Positions 33,949 through 43,535 of a DNA stretch of 52,627 bases are shown piece after piece. How positions within the stretch are numbered: the stretch's first letter is position 1; every line of letters begins with the position of its first letter. Made by a program: the position numbers and the translations under genes. The notes beneath the pieces were generated by a model. That model was not told the origin of the DNA, did no database searches, and was given only the letters and a program-made list of their open reading frames with translations. Source of the stretch: Candidatus Poribacteria bacterium (GTDB lineage Bacteria; Poribacteria; WGA-4E; PCPOR2b); assembly GCA_028819845.1 (NCBI GenBank), contig JAPPKS010000009.1:1-52627 (forward strand). Reading direction: 5' to 3'.

Positions 33949-34572
33949 CTATTCAGTCAATTCCGTTTCGTTCAAGCCTTCCCCTTCCTTGAGTTTCATT
34001 CCGAGGGCGATTAGATTATTCGCCAATGTCAAACGACTAATTTTATTGTCATCCAACGAGTCCGTCTCAGTAATTAACTCATTCCTCAATGTGTCGCAGT
34101 TTCGTCGCATTTGGTCGCGCAACTCAGCTATTTGAACGGCATTTGAATTGTTAATTTTGTCAATTTTTTCCTGCACCTCCTGGACCAACGTGTCCGCCAC
34201 TATGGAAATTTTGCGAGCATCTGCGATTACTTCTCCAATTACTTGATTAATCTGTTCATTGATTTTGTTTTCAAACTCTCTTAACTCTTCATGCAAATCC
34301 ACAGTCAATTCGTCAATTTTATTGGCCAATTTTGTGTCGACATCTTGGGAGAGTGCATTAAACGATTGTTGGAGGTTTTCTAACTCTGTTTCTATTACAC
34401 GGAATCGGTTTTCATCCTCACGCAGCTTGGGCCCAAGAATTACTTCGCGGATAGCATCTGCTGTTTCTGTGGAAGGCGCTGATTCACCGGTTGGCGAGGG
34501 GGCAATGGTTGTTTTTTCATCTTCATGCTCATCAGAGTCTAGCGTCGGACGGGCAGGGTCAATTCTACTCAT
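33949..34572 (-). CDS. Hypothetical coiled-coil protein
   Basis: Unrecognised 207-residue acidic protein. A low-complexity N-terminus (about 1-45, rich in Asp/Glu/Pro/Ser/Thr) precedes a long predicted coiled coil (about 50-175). There is no signal peptide, membrane helix or catalytic motif. It could act as a scaffold or a nucleoid/cell-division accessory. An AAGGAG ribosome site precedes the ATG. It lies upstream of hsp20-lon on the same strand with a gap of about 170 bases, so it may be separately transcribed. Confidence 0.7.
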   Translation of the reverse strand: MSRIDPARPTLDSDEHEDEKTTIAPSPTGESAPSTETADAIREVILGPKLREDENRFRVIETELENLQQSFNALSQDVDTKLANKIDELTVDLHEELREFENKINEQINQVIGEVIADARKISIVADTLVQEVQEKIDKINNSNAVQIAELRDQMRRNCDTLRNELITETDSLDDNKISRLTLANNLIALGMKLKEGEGLNETELTE

Positions 34573-34707
34573 CTAGTTCTCCTTATCGGGACGGTTTATC
34601 GGACTGGCGGTCAGCACAGCAGTCTACAAGCATATTCTATCAAAGGCTTTAAACGAATGTCAAAGAAATCAGGTTAATTATGGCACGCTTGCAGGAGTCA
34701 ATGCTGA

Positions 34708-35748
34708 TTACGGATAATTATACAGATTCTCATCCTCATTGTGATGCTCTTGTGGAGGAGACTGGTTCTGCCGAAATTCACGGAGAATGCAATCGATAAT
34801 ATCTTTATTGTAGGCTTGAGCATTGATTCGTTTCTGATTGGCTTCCCACGCCATTTGCGCGGCTGCTTCAAAATATTCCGCATGCTTATATGCATCAAGA
34901 ATGTCTGCACCGCGTGAGAAGGTTCCATGTCCAACCCAACATAGTATATGACGCATTTCGTGACGTTGATTGGATGGTAAGTCTTCCTTTTTGAAGAGGC
35001 GCAGATTTTCATAAGAAAGCTCAGGTATACCTGGCGCTTTCTCTTGGACGAAACCGATGCCGCCAGATTTTTCATAAATGATTGGCGTTTCTGGTTCGTA
35101 ACCCCTCAAGAAATCGTAGAATCGTGAGGGACTCCCATACTCACTCCGAGAAATTAGGTTCAAAAACTTCGGCTGCAAATGTACAAGCGCCTTGAACCCG
35201 TGATTTTCGAGTTGGTCAAATATCAAGAGATAGTGGAATAATTCGCTGGTTGGTTTGGGCGCTGTAATCTGTCCTTGTTCCAATATGGACACTGGAGGCG
35301 TGCCATATCTCATTCGGTAATGGCGTCCATCGTCATCGATTTCAACAATTGTTAAATTCAGTGCTGGATGTTCTACTGCAATGGCGTCTAATCTTGAACC
35401 GGACTTGGTAATCAGCACCCGCCGCCCCGCAAGCTGTTTTACAGTAATGGCTGCCGGCAAGGAGTAACGCGGGGATTGATCGCGCGGAACCAGACAGCGT
35501 AAATCAATGGCTTCAGAGAGCAATGCACCCATATTGCCGGCTGTTCCCCACAGATAACCGCGGGCATGTGCTTGGCTTCCCATCCACCCCATCTGTCCAA
35601 CGAGAACTCCCATTTCGCTATCGGACGACATCGGTTGCAGGGCAGCTTGATATCCGCGCGCTTGCCACTGCCGGTAGCGGAAACTCCTCGGCGGAGGCGG
35701 CAGTAAATTGTTGGTGAGATAAGGATTTGATGGCGATATTCCACGCAT
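34708..35748 (-). CDS. Class II aldolase/adducin-family protein with altered metal site
   Basis: A 346-residue protein whose central and C-terminal parts follow the class II aldolase (FucA/RhaD/AraD) fold: VLITKSGSRLD for phosphate binding, PTSELFHYLLIF with the acid E169, ALVHLQPKFLNLIS, and WVGHGTFSRGADILDAY near the end. The usual zinc ligands are three His. Here H190 and H274 remain but the second His of HxH is Q192. It may bind metal differently or be non-catalytic. The start is ATG at 35748, with AGGAGA six bases upstream, not the longer GTG start at 35805. An N-terminal Pro/Tyr-rich extension (1-40) and an acidic Asn/Glu tail are unusual. Confidence 0.72.
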   Translation of the reverse strand: MRGISPSNPYLTNNLLPPPPRSFRYRQWQARGYQAALQPMSSDSEMGVLVGQMGWMGSQAHARGYLWGTAGNMGALLSEAIDLRCLVPRDQSPRYSLPAAITVKQLAGRRVLITKSGSRLDAIAVEHPALNLTIVEIDDDGRHYRMRYGTPPVSILEQGQITAPKPTSELFHYLLIFDQLENHGFKALVHLQPKFLNLISRSEYGSPSRFYDFLRGYEPETPIIYEKSGGIGFVQEKAPGIPELSYENLRLFKKEDLPSNQRHEMRHILCWVGHGTFSRGADILDAYKHAEYFEAAAQMAWEANQKRINAQAYNKDIIDCILREFRQNQSPPQEHHNEDENLYNYP

Positions 35749-35866
35749 CGTTTTTCTCCTAGTAACATGAATATTATATTCCGATTCGAAAGAAGAATAT
35801 ACCACGCTTGATTGAACTTATCAACTGTTTTCTGTGACCAATTTCGATCTAAGCAGATGTTCTAAC

Positions 35867-35896
35867 TTGAGCAAAGCACCCCAAAAATGATATAAT
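35867..35896 (+). promoter_or_regulatory. Extended -10 promoter for fumC
   Basis: TTGAGC (35867-35872), an 18-base spacer and a perfect TATAAT (35891-35896) preceded by TG in the extended position. The leader to the ATG at 36028 would be about 125 bases. Nothing else stands out in 35806-36027. Confidence 0.6.
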
Positions 35897-36027
35897 CAGA
35901 TGTTTAAGTAAACATTCAAGGTTTGTAGATCTAGATACACGGTTTCAATACTCAAGACCAATAGCATTCAGATCTTCCCTTTGTTTCAAGACAGCAAATA
36001 TGAATAGAATTTCTACCGGAGGAGTAG

Positions 36028-37419
36028 ATGGACACACGAATTGAGAAGGACAGTATGGGTGAAATTGAAGTTCGCGCAGATCGGTATTGGGGTGCGCAGA
36101 CGCAGAGATCTATCCAGAATTTTAAGATTGGCGGTGAACGGTTCCCACGCGAGATGATTTGGGCGCTTGGAATCGTTAAATGCTCGGTAACCGAAGTGAA
36201 TGCTGAACTAGGTCTGCTTGAAAGAGATAAAGCGGATGTAATTTTGAAAGCCGCACAAGAAGTGATTGACGGCCTTCTTGACGATCACTTCCCGCTTGTG
36301 GTCTGGCAGACCGGCAGCGGTACACAGACGAACATGAATACGAACGAGGTCATTGCTAATCGGGCAATTGAAATGCTGGGTGGCAACCTGGGGAGCAAAG
36401 GGCCCATTCATCCGAACGATCACGTCAACAAGTCTCAATCGACCAATGACGCATTTCCGACTGCAATTCATGTGGCTATCGCAGACCGCATCCACCATAA
36501 CCTTATTCCAGCGGCGACTGTCCTACGTGACGCGCTCAATGATAAGGCGGAAGAATTCAATGATATCGTAAAAATCGGACGTACGCATTTACAGGATGCG
36601 ACGCCCCTGACATTGGGACAAGAGTTTTCCGGGTACACAATGCAGATTACCAACGCAATTCGAACAATCGAAAATTGCCTCCCGCACCTCTATGAATTAC
36701 CGATTGGCGGCACGGCCGTAGGGACGGGATTAAACAGCCATCCAGAGTATGCCGCAAAAGCTGCAGCGGCAATCGCTAAGCGAACGGACTTTCCGTTCGT
36801 GTCGGCGCCGAACAAGTTTGAAGCTCTCGGTGCACGAGATGCTGTTGTCGAGGTGAGCGGTGCTTGCAAAACATTGGCGTGCTCACTGAACAAGATTGCA
36901 AACGACATCCGTTGGCTTGGGAGCGGACCGCGTTGTGGGATTGGAGAGATTTCCCTACCAGAGAACGAACCGGGGAGTTCCATCATGCCGGGGAAAGTCA
37001 ATCCAACACAATGCGAGGCGATGACGATGGTTTGCGCCCAAGTCATTGGCAACGATACGACGATAGCACTAGCCGGCGCCTCAGGAAATTTTGAACTAAA
37101 TGTGTTCATGCCTGTCATCGCCTTTAACGCGCTGCAATCAATTCGCCTTTTAGGAGACGCCTGCACGTCATTCACGCAAAATTGCATTCTTGGCATTCGC
37201 GCGAACCGCGAAAAAATCGACCAATATTTGAATGACTCCTTAATGTTGGTGACGGCGCTGGCGCCTAGCATCGGGTATGACAACGCCGCTCTAGTAGCAA
37301 AAACAGCCCATACGGAAAACAAGACGCTGCGCCAAGTCGCACTTGAGTTGAATCTATTGACCGAGGAAGAGTTCGATCGCGTTGTCGTTCCCAATAAAAT
37401 GATTGGTCCAAGCGTGTAA
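36028..37419 (+). CDS. fumC: Class II fumarate hydratase
   Basis: TCA-cycle enzyme interconverting fumarate and (S)-malate, oxygen-stable and iron-free. The 463-residue length is normal. Signatures are the [14 protein letters not shown] segment, [14 protein letters not shown], the catalytic-loop signature [11 protein letters not shown] with S317/S318, and [19 protein letters not shown] precedes the ATG. It stands alone in its transcription unit, behind its own promoter. The HAD gene follows after about 100 bases. Confidence 0.96.
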   Translation: MDTRIEKDSMGEIEVRADRYWGAQTQRSIQNFKIGGERFPREMIWALGIVKCSVTEVNAELGLLERDKADVILKAAQEVIDGLLDDHFPLVVWQTGSGTQTNMNTNEVIANRAIEMLGGNLGSKGPIHPNDHVNKSQSTNDAFPTAIHVAIADRIHHNLIPAATVLRDALNDKAEEFNDIVKIGRTHLQDATPLTLGQEFSGYTMQITNAIRTIENCLPHLYELPIGGTAVGTGLNSHPEYAAKAAAAIAKRTDFPFVSAPNKFEALGARDAVVEVSGACKTLACSLNKIANDIRWLGSGPRCGIGEISLPENEPGSSIMPGKVNPTQCEAMTMVCAQVIGNDTTIALAGASGNFELNVFMPVIAFNALQSIRLLGDACTSFTQNCILGIRANREKIDQYLNDSLMLVTALAPSIGYDNAALVAKTAHTENKTLRQVALELNLLTEEEFDRVVVPNKMIGPSV

Positions 37420-37522
37420 GCGAACTAACTTTACGCTTGAATTGAACTGATTGAACATTAGACCTCGAATTCTTTGAACGAATTGCGTATTGGCTTTATT
37501 GAGATGTAATTCGTCACATGTT

Positions 37523-38449
37523 ATGCCCCCTATTGAAAAACTGATTGCTGATTTTGATGGAACGGTGTCTGAGGTGGATACGCTGGGTCTATTGGTGCAG
37601 AACGCCGCAAAACATCGGGCAACTGGCGGCGACATGGGAGCGCAACCGTCATTCTTAGAATGGCGTGAAACGGTGGAATGGTATTCAAAACAGCACGCTC
37701 GGATTGTGAACGAATGGCTTACCAATGACAGCGGGGGAACGACCGGCACGGAGGACAATCTAGAAGTTCACCCAGACCTAGCTGGACTCCGGAGATTCCT
37801 TGATGCCGCTGAGGTCCTGGAATATGACGCTACCCATAGAGTCATAGAAAGAAAATTCCTGTCAGGGCTCACAAAGGAGACGCTCCGGAAGATTGGCCGG
37901 TGCGTTCAATTGAGATCTGGGGTATTCACGCTAATGGAGGCGATGCGCGCGAATGGTGTAAAGATTGAAATACTCTCTGCTAATTGGTCAAAGACCTTTA
38001 TTCAAGGCGCGATGGGAGAGATGTGCGATCAGATTGTAACCAATAGCCTGATATTTGATAAATCAGGGCGTTCAACAGGGGAAATTCATTTACGCGTGAT
38101 TTCGGCACAAGATAAACTGAAACACTTTTTGAGGCGGAAAAGCCACCGCAATCAATTTACACCCTCGCAGGATGTGAAGGAACAGTACCGCAAGCTACAG
38201 CCACGGATCGGACGCACATTGTACATCGGTGATTCAGTTACAGATTTACTCGCCATTTTGGAGGCTGATGTCGGGGTGTTGATTGGCACCAAGCAAACCG
38301 CTGTTCAGGCAATGAAGCGGTTTGGTATTCCCACGCGAGAAATTACCGGCAAAGATAGATTTGGTTCCGTCCGTGATGTTTCACGCACCGTGCTACGTGT
38401 GGATTCATGGGAGACATTAGGGCATTTTCTCGGATATGAAAAGTCATAG
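37523..38449 (+). CDS. HAD-superfamily phosphatase
   Basis: Cytoplasmic phosphatase of 308 residues from the ATG at 37523, 12 codons after an earlier TTG start without clear support. Motif I is DFDGTVSEVDT (nucleophile and acid/base Asp), motif II ILSANWS, and motif IV YIGDSVTDLLA. The helical insertion after motif I resembles MtnX and the HAD part of plant/yeast thiamin monophosphate phosphatases. The substrate is not determined; a phosphorylated small metabolite is likely. Nothing in the neighbourhood (fumC upstream, moeA downstream) explains it. Confidence 0.78.
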   Translation: MPPIEKLIADFDGTVSEVDTLGLLVQNAAKHRATGGDMGAQPSFLEWRETVEWYSKQHARIVNEWLTNDSGGTTGTEDNLEVHPDLAGLRRFLDAAEVLEYDATHRVIERKFLSGLTKETLRKIGRCVQLRSGVFTLMEAMRANGVKIEILSANWSKTFIQGAMGEMCDQIVTNSLIFDKSGRSTGEIHLRVISAQDKLKHFLRRKSHRNQFTPSQDVKEQYRKLQPRIGRTLYIGDSVTDLLAILEADVGVLIGTKQTAVQAMKRFGIPTREITGKDRFGSVRDVSRTVLRVDSWETLGHFLGYEKS

Positions 38450-38659
38450 CCAAAACGACGAACAGACAGTGCGGTAGAAGCTACACAGATTTTAGCAACG
38501 CAAACGCCCAAGAAACGCATTATCACCCATTGTTCAACCAGGTTTCCGGATATGAACACACGCAGTAATTGGATTAATCATCTCCGTTTCGAGGTTTGAC
38601 TTATCATGTTGTTTTACGGGAGAGATTTGCGCGAGTGAGAATACAGGAGGGAAGTCATT

Positions 38660-39865
38660 ATGCTCAGTGTCGAGGAAGCGCGTAAACGGATATTGGACGC
38701 AACCCGCGTCTTGCCGCCGGAAAAACTCAGGATTATGGACTGTCTCGGATATGTCTTGGCGGAAGATGTGCACGCCGCCGAACATATACCGCCGTTTCGC
38801 AATTCGGCGATGGACGGATATGCAGTGGTTGCTGAAGATACACAGTCGGCTTCCAAAGATTTTCCAATTCAACTTTCGATTGTCGAATCTATACCCGCAG
38901 GCTATGCTCCAACCGAGTGCGTTGCAAGCGGCCAAGCTGCCCGGATTATGACGGGGGCAATGATGCCCAATGGAGCAGATGCCGTTGTGATGATAGAGGA
39001 AACGCAATGTGAAAAGAATCAGGTTAAGGTCCTTGATAGTGTAGAAAAAGATGAGAATGTACGCTTTGCCGGTGAAAGCGTAATGCAAGGAGATCTCGTG
39101 ATGTCAAGAGGCAAGCAAATCCATCCGCCGGAAATTTCCATGCTTGCCTCACTCAATCTACCGGCAGTCGAGGTGCACAAGCGCCCCAAAGTTGCGGTGA
39201 TTTCGACAGGCGATGAGCTAACACCTCTCGGCGGACCGCTGAAGCCGGGCAAGATTCGAGATAGCAACCGATACGGCATTTGCGCCCAGATTCAGGAAGC
39301 TAATTGCTTCCCAATCGATATGGGGATTGCCACCGACGATGAAGTGGTGTTGGAACGCAAGTTCCGCGATGCAGTGGGTCAAGCCGACGCTGTCGTCACC
39401 AGCGGCGGCGTATCAGTCGGAGACCACGACAGCGTGAGAGCGGTTCTCGCCCGGATGGGTGAGATAAATTTTTGGCGGGTCGCGATGAAGCCGGGAAAAC
39501 CACAGGCGTATGGATTCATTGACGGCGTGCCAATCTTCGGATTGCCGGGGAACCCGGTATCGTCGCTTGTGGTGTTTGAATTATTTGTCCGTCCTGCCCT
39601 GCTCAAAATGGCAGGTCATTCCGATTTACTTCGTCCAACGTTCCAAGCCATTTTAGATGATGACGTGGTAAACAGGGATGGGCGCGTAAACTTTCTGCGG
39701 ACAATCATTACATCGCGCAACGGCAAATTTCATGCCCAGACGACGGGACCGCAAGGATCCGGCATTCTTTACTCGCTCGTTCTAGCAAACGGGTTCATAA
39801 TTATTCCGGCAGGTGCGACCATCAAAGCGGGTCAAACTGTCGAAGCACAGTTACTGAAGTGTTGA
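38660..39865 (+). CDS. moeA: Molybdopterin molybdenumtransferase MoeA
   Basis: Inserts molybdenum into adenylylated molybdopterin, the last step of Mo-cofactor synthesis. The 401-residue length is typical. The order is N-terminal domain (SVEEARKRIL, PPFRNSAMDGYA), the MoCF domain with TSGGVSVGDHDSVR, the segment KPGKPQAYG followed by FGLPGNPVSS, and the C-terminal beta domain (about 330-401). AGGAGG stands before the ATG. No other moa/mob gene is nearby, so this is an isolated cofactor gene. It implies molybdoenzymes elsewhere in the genome. Confidence 0.95.
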   Translation: MLSVEEARKRILDATRVLPPEKLRIMDCLGYVLAEDVHAAEHIPPFRNSAMDGYAVVAEDTQSASKDFPIQLSIVESIPAGYAPTECVASGQAARIMTGAMMPNGADAVVMIEETQCEKNQVKVLDSVEKDENVRFAGESVMQGDLVMSRGKQIHPPEISMLASLNLPAVEVHKRPKVAVISTGDELTPLGGPLKPGKIRDSNRYGICAQIQEANCFPIDMGIATDDEVVLERKFRDAVGQADAVVTSGGVSVGDHDSVRAVLARMGEINFWRVAMKPGKPQAYGFIDGVPIFGLPGNPVSSLVVFELFVRPALLKMAGHSDLLRPTFQAILDDDVVNRDGRVNFLRTIITSRNGKFHAQTTGPQGSGILYSLVLANGFIIIPAGATIKAGQTVEAQLLKC

Positions 39866-40029
39866 CCGTTGCGCTATGGCAAACTGCAATTTCTGTAAAG
39901 ATTCCTAATGACTGATTAATACAAGGTAAAAACAAAGGAACGAAGCCGTGTCGTTAAATTAAAGCTTTCCAACTGACACTTGTGAGGGATTGGTGGACCC
40001 AACCCAATAAATTGAAGGAGGAATCACGC

Positions 40030-40629
40030 ATGGCACGACAAGTTTTTGTCGATATAGATACGCAACACGACTTCATTGATGCTGACGGCGCTCTTTCGGT
40101 GCCGGGAGCAGAGGATATCCGAGAAAATTTACATATGCTTACTAACCACGCGCTTGAAACTGGGGTGAAAATTATCGCCTCGGCGGATGCACATGCGCCT
40201 GACGATAAAGAGTTTGAGGTCTTCCCGCCCCATTGCGTACAAGATACGCCGGGGCAGAAAAAAATTGAGGAGACAAGCGTTGCCAACACGCAGGTCATCA
40301 CAAACACCGCATCAGGAACCCATCCACACGAAGTGGTCAGTGGGGCGGATCTGGTCTTGTTAGAGAAACAGACATACGACGTCTTCACGAATCCGAACAC
40401 GGCAGAGATTGTCCGGGCGGCAAACGCGGATGAACATATCGTTTACGGCGTTGCGACGGACTACTGCGTCAAAGCGGCAGTGTGCGGATTGCTTGATCGA
40501 GGGCATAACGTAATCGTCGTCGAGGATGCCATTGCGGCGGTGGACGAGAGTGCGGGCAATGACGCTATCGCATTGATGAAACGGCAAGGGGCAATTTTTA
40601 AGAAGACCCGTGAAATCATCGGTAGGTAA
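40030..40629 (+). CDS. Isochorismatase-fold cysteine hydrolase (nicotinamidase-like)
   Basis: A 199-residue hydrolase. The triad is visible: Asp10 (in DIDTQHDF), K113 (LLEKQTYDVF) and C146 (ATDYCVKAA), with the preceding cis-peptide. The segment ASADAHAPDDKEF and the HCVQDTPGQKK stretch match nicotinamidases, which convert nicotinamide to nicotinate, so that is the favoured role. Other amidases of the fold cannot be excluded. The start at 40030 is chosen over 39982 because a near-perfect AAGGAGG lies nine bases upstream. The deacetylase-family gene follows after 29 bases. Confidence 0.85.
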   Translation: MARQVFVDIDTQHDFIDADGALSVPGAEDIRENLHMLTNHALETGVKIIASADAHAPDDKEFEVFPPHCVQDTPGQKKIEETSVANTQVITNTASGTHPHEVVSGADLVLLEKQTYDVFTNPNTAEIVRAANADEHIVYGVATDYCVKAAVCGLLDRGHNVIVVEDAIAAVDESAGNDAIALMKRQGAIFKKTREIIGR

Positions 40630-40658
40630 TTCAGTCTGTTCTAGGGTAGCGGAATCCA

Positions 40659-41606
40659 ATGAATGCTGAGAAGAAAACAGGTTTTGTTTACCATCCCGAT
40701 TTTTTGAAGCACGATACTGGACACGGACACCCCGAACGTCCGGATCGGCTAAAGGCTTGTATTCAGTCCCTTCAGGCGTCGCATTTTTGGTCAGATTTAG
40801 TTCAAGTAAAACCAATAATTGCCACGATTGATCAGATTTGCGATGCGCATACGAAATCGTATGTGGCCCGAGTCAAGCGCCATAGTGCTGAGAGCGTTCC
40901 ACTCGCTTCCGATACCCCGGTCTCAACCGATTCTTATAATGCGGCGTTATGCTCCGCGGGGAGCGTGCTTGCGGCGGCTGACGCCGTAATGACCGGTAAA
41001 GTTAAAAATGCGTTCGCCCTTGTTCGTCCCCCTGGCCACCACGCCACGTCGGATCGAGGCATGGGATTTTGCTTATTCAATAATGTCGCCGTTGCGGCTA
41101 AATTTCTTCAACGAGAGCACAATGTCGGGAAAGTTGCGATTGTGGATTGGGATGTGCATCACGGCAACGGCACGCAAGACATTTTCTACAGCGATGAATC
41201 GGTTTTTTTCTTTTCTATTCACCAATTTCCGCTCTACCCCGGTTCAGGACTGGCTAGCGAGATTGGCGCTGGCAAAGGAATCGGTGCGACCTTAAATGCG
41301 CCGATGCGCGCCGAGAGTGAGGCGAACGACTATATTGAGGTGTTCAAAAGTTTGCTCATACCTGCGTTGAATAATTTTGCGCCGGACTTCATTATAATTT
41401 CGGCGGGATTCGATGCGCATCGCTTGGACTTGTTGGCATCAATGAACTTGACCGCTGAGGGTTTTGCGGATTTGACTGACATTATGGCAAAAATTGCTGC
41501 GCAGTGTTGTGAAGGTCGGCTGGTGTCGGCATTAGAAGGGGGCTACAGTCTTGAAGGGTTGTCAGAATCGGTCGTCGCCCATATTCAACGGCTGTTTGAG
41601 AATTAG
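40659..41606 (+). CDS. Histone deacetylase family (AcuC/class II-like) deacetylase
   Basis: Zinc-dependent deacylase of 315 residues. The signature order is HPERPDRL, RPPGHHA (H127, H128), FNNVAVAA, the zinc-binding DWDVHHGNGTQ, and SAGFDAHRLD with the second metal Asp, then the ALEGGYS loop. The catalytic set is complete, so it should be active. Bacterial members act on acetylated polyamines, acetoin-type compounds or proteins. It is co-oriented with the nicotinamidase-like gene, so the two may form an operon. The convergent GNAT gene ends seven bases away. Confidence 0.93.
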   Translation: MNAEKKTGFVYHPDFLKHDTGHGHPERPDRLKACIQSLQASHFWSDLVQVKPIIATIDQICDAHTKSYVARVKRHSAESVPLASDTPVSTDSYNAALCSAGSVLAAADAVMTGKVKNAFALVRPPGHHATSDRGMGFCLFNNVAVAAKFLQREHNVGKVAIVDWDVHHGNGTQDIFYSDESVFFFSIHQFPLYPGSGLASEIGAGKGIGATLNAPMRAESEANDYIEVFKSLLIPALNNFAPDFIIISAGFDAHRLDLLASMNLTAEGFADLTDIMAKIAAQCCEGRLVSALEGGYSLEGLSESVVAHIQRLFEN

Positions 41607-41612
41607 AGAACG

Positions 41613-42806
41613 TTAAAACCTATCAGTTTCCCACAAGAACAACTCCCCGGGTGGGAAAAGTACACCAAGCAGCTCAATTTTACTGTCGTCAAGCGTCAAT
41701 TCGTTGGAGAACGCAATCTGACGCGGCGTCATATTTCCGAACAACAGATTTAACAGTTGTGTGTGGCTGACGGCGAGCTCGATGCTTGGCATTCCGATTA
41801 ATGCTGAGCGCTTGAAAATTCCTCCGTCAACACTAAAGCATAAAATTTTGGTTTCGCAGCGGATAACAATCGATCCGCCCCATCCCGAAAAGTCAGAGTC
41901 ATTGAGCCTTGTTTCGAATGTCGGCAGCATCTTCGTAAGCAGAGATTCGAGGTCAATTATCCGAATCATCGTATGATAATGTTCGACACGCTTCACTGCG
42001 CAGCCTGTAGCTGTAAGTAACTCGCGGCATTCGTGCGGAACAATGGCTTCAACTGAATTAACTTCCTCAACATTCGCTTGATTGAAGAAGCGGTGGAATA
42101 GTTCAATAGTTGCACTTTCAAAATTCGGCAGATAACCCATTTCGCGGATGAACCACCGGTCGCACATGAGATAAGCGACGATGCGGCCGTTCTGCCGCGC
42201 TGTCCAGAAGAGTGTGGGATCGTAATCACGCCACTTCGGCCGGTTGTTCCAATATTCGACAGATCTGACTATCGTCCCTGTACGGGACGCATTGAAGCGA
42301 TTGTAAATTTCCCGCAACGCCCCTTCATCTTGATCCAGGTCACATTGCCGAACGATCACGTCCGACGAATTTTCAAGCTTTTCAGGTAAAGCCAGGCGTG
42401 TCCTGAACATAGGGTACATCACCCAACCCGCCTTGGCGTAATGCGATTGGATGTCCGTAAAGAGAATCGAGAGGTCGTAACCCGCCGCACGCATGTATTG
42501 AACGCTGTCCCGAATGACTTGCGATGAGTGTCCGGCACGGCGGTATTCAGGCCGCGTGCTGACGTTTCCGACTCCCCCCATCTGCACAACGCTGCCGCCA
42601 ATTCGCATGGTACGCCGAAATATCTGAACGACGCTAACCACCTTCCCATCTACAAAGCAGGCGCGGGTATTGTTTAAGTCGAACCAAGGATCGAGTTTAA
42701 CAATGTTCGTGAACATGTGCTCCGATTCATCGAACACACTTATGCTGCATTGAATTGAATCGTCAAGTTCAGTTTGGTTTAGGGGAGCGCGGTATTGAAT
42801 ATTCAA
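41613..42806 (-). CDS. GNAT family N-acetyltransferase, Eis-like length
   Basis: A 397-residue acetyltransferase. The acetyl-CoA site is in VGNVSTRPEYRRAGHSSQVI (about residues 80-99), followed by the second motif LSILFTDIQSHYAKAGW. Beyond the first GNAT domain (about 1-150) is a second, diverged GNAT-like domain (about 150-290) and a C-terminal SCP-like part (about 300-397), the layout of Eis-type enzymes. The substrate is unknown. Its ATG overlaps the ubiE stop by four bases (ATGA), so it is coupled to ubiE. It is convergent with the deacetylase-family gene. Confidence 0.82.
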   Translation of the reverse strand: MNIQYRAPLNQTELDDSIQCSISVFDESEHMFTNIVKLDPWFDLNNTRACFVDGKVVSVVQIFRRTMRIGGSVVQMGGVGNVSTRPEYRRAGHSSQVIRDSVQYMRAAGYDLSILFTDIQSHYAKAGWVMYPMFRTRLALPEKLENSSDVIVRQCDLDQDEGALREIYNRFNASRTGTIVRSVEYWNNRPKWRDYDPTLFWTARQNGRIVAYLMCDRWFIREMGYLPNFESATIELFHRFFNQANVEEVNSVEAIVPHECRELLTATGCAVKRVEHYHTMIRIIDLESLLTKMLPTFETRLNDSDFSGWGGSIVIRCETKILCFSVDGGIFKRSALIGMPSIELAVSHTQLLNLLFGNMTPRQIAFSNELTLDDSKIELLGVLFPPGELFLWETDRF

Positions 42807-43507
42807 GTCTTCCTACCGACGTGGATGGCAACAATGCCAAGGGTCTTTTGATAGTATCGCACATTAGCCAGACCGCAGCCTTCCATTACGGCTTTAAGCT
42901 GTTCACAATTCGGAAATTGCATGACTGATTCTGGAAGATAACCGTATGCATCGTCTTTGTTTCTTGAAATTAAATTGCCGATTACGGGCAATAGCCTTTT
43001 GAAATAGAAGAAATGGAGATTGCTAAAAACCGGTGCGGACGGCTGAGTAAACTCAAGAATTACAACACGGCCGCCTTTGACGGCGACTCGTGCCATCTCG
43101 CGGATTCCGCGCTCTAGCTTTGCGACGTTGCGAATACCGAACCCAACTGACACGATATCGAAGGTATCGTCCGCAAATGGAAGTTGGAGCGTATCCGCCT
43201 CTACGGCAACCAAATCATGGGTCCTTTTCTGTTTTTCTACTTTCTCTTTGCCAATCGCTAGCATTTCGAAGCAGAAGTCAGTGCCGATTACGGGTTTACC
43301 GTTACCCATTGCATCCGCGTAAGCAAGCGCGAGTTCACCGGTGCCTGTGCAAACATCAAGCACGCTATTGCCCGGTGCAACCTCGCTGACTCGGGCGGTA
43401 AATTTACGCCATGACCGGTCACACCCCATACTCAACAGGGTGTTGAGAAAATCGTAACGCCTTGCAATCGCGGAGAAAATGTTATGGATGTAGGTTTCTT
43501 TTTCCAT
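42803..43507 (-). CDS. ubiE: Demethylmenaquinone/ubiquinone methyltransferase
   Basis: SAM-dependent C-methylation of the quinone ring (UbiE/MenG). It has 234 residues from the ATG at 43507, which starts exactly where family members do (MEKETYIHNIFSAIARRYDF). Motif I is VLDVCTGTGELAL, and the later family signatures VSVGFGIRNV and LEFTQPSAPVF are present. It supports a quinone-based respiratory chain; menaquinone versus ubiquinone cannot be settled here. The GNAT gene overlaps downstream, and the TIM-barrel gene ends 28 bases upstream. Confidence 0.94.
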   Translation of the reverse strand: MEKETYIHNIFSAIARRYDFLNTLLSMGCDRSWRKFTARVSEVAPGNSVLDVCTGTGELALAYADAMGNGKPVIGTDFCFEMLAIGKEKVEKQKRTHDLVAVEADTLQLPFADDTFDIVSVGFGIRNVAKLERGIREMARVAVKGGRVVILEFTQPSAPVFSNLHFFYFKRLLPVIGNLISRNKDDAYGYLPESVMQFPNCEQLKAVMEGCGLANVRYYQKTLGIVAIHVGRKT

Positions 43508-43535
43508 AATCCGAACGGAAATCAGACACGCGTTG

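Noticed and set aside
36690-37394. Long minus-strand open frame of 234 codons
   Set aside because: It is the antisense shadow of fumC, whose coding assignment is certain.
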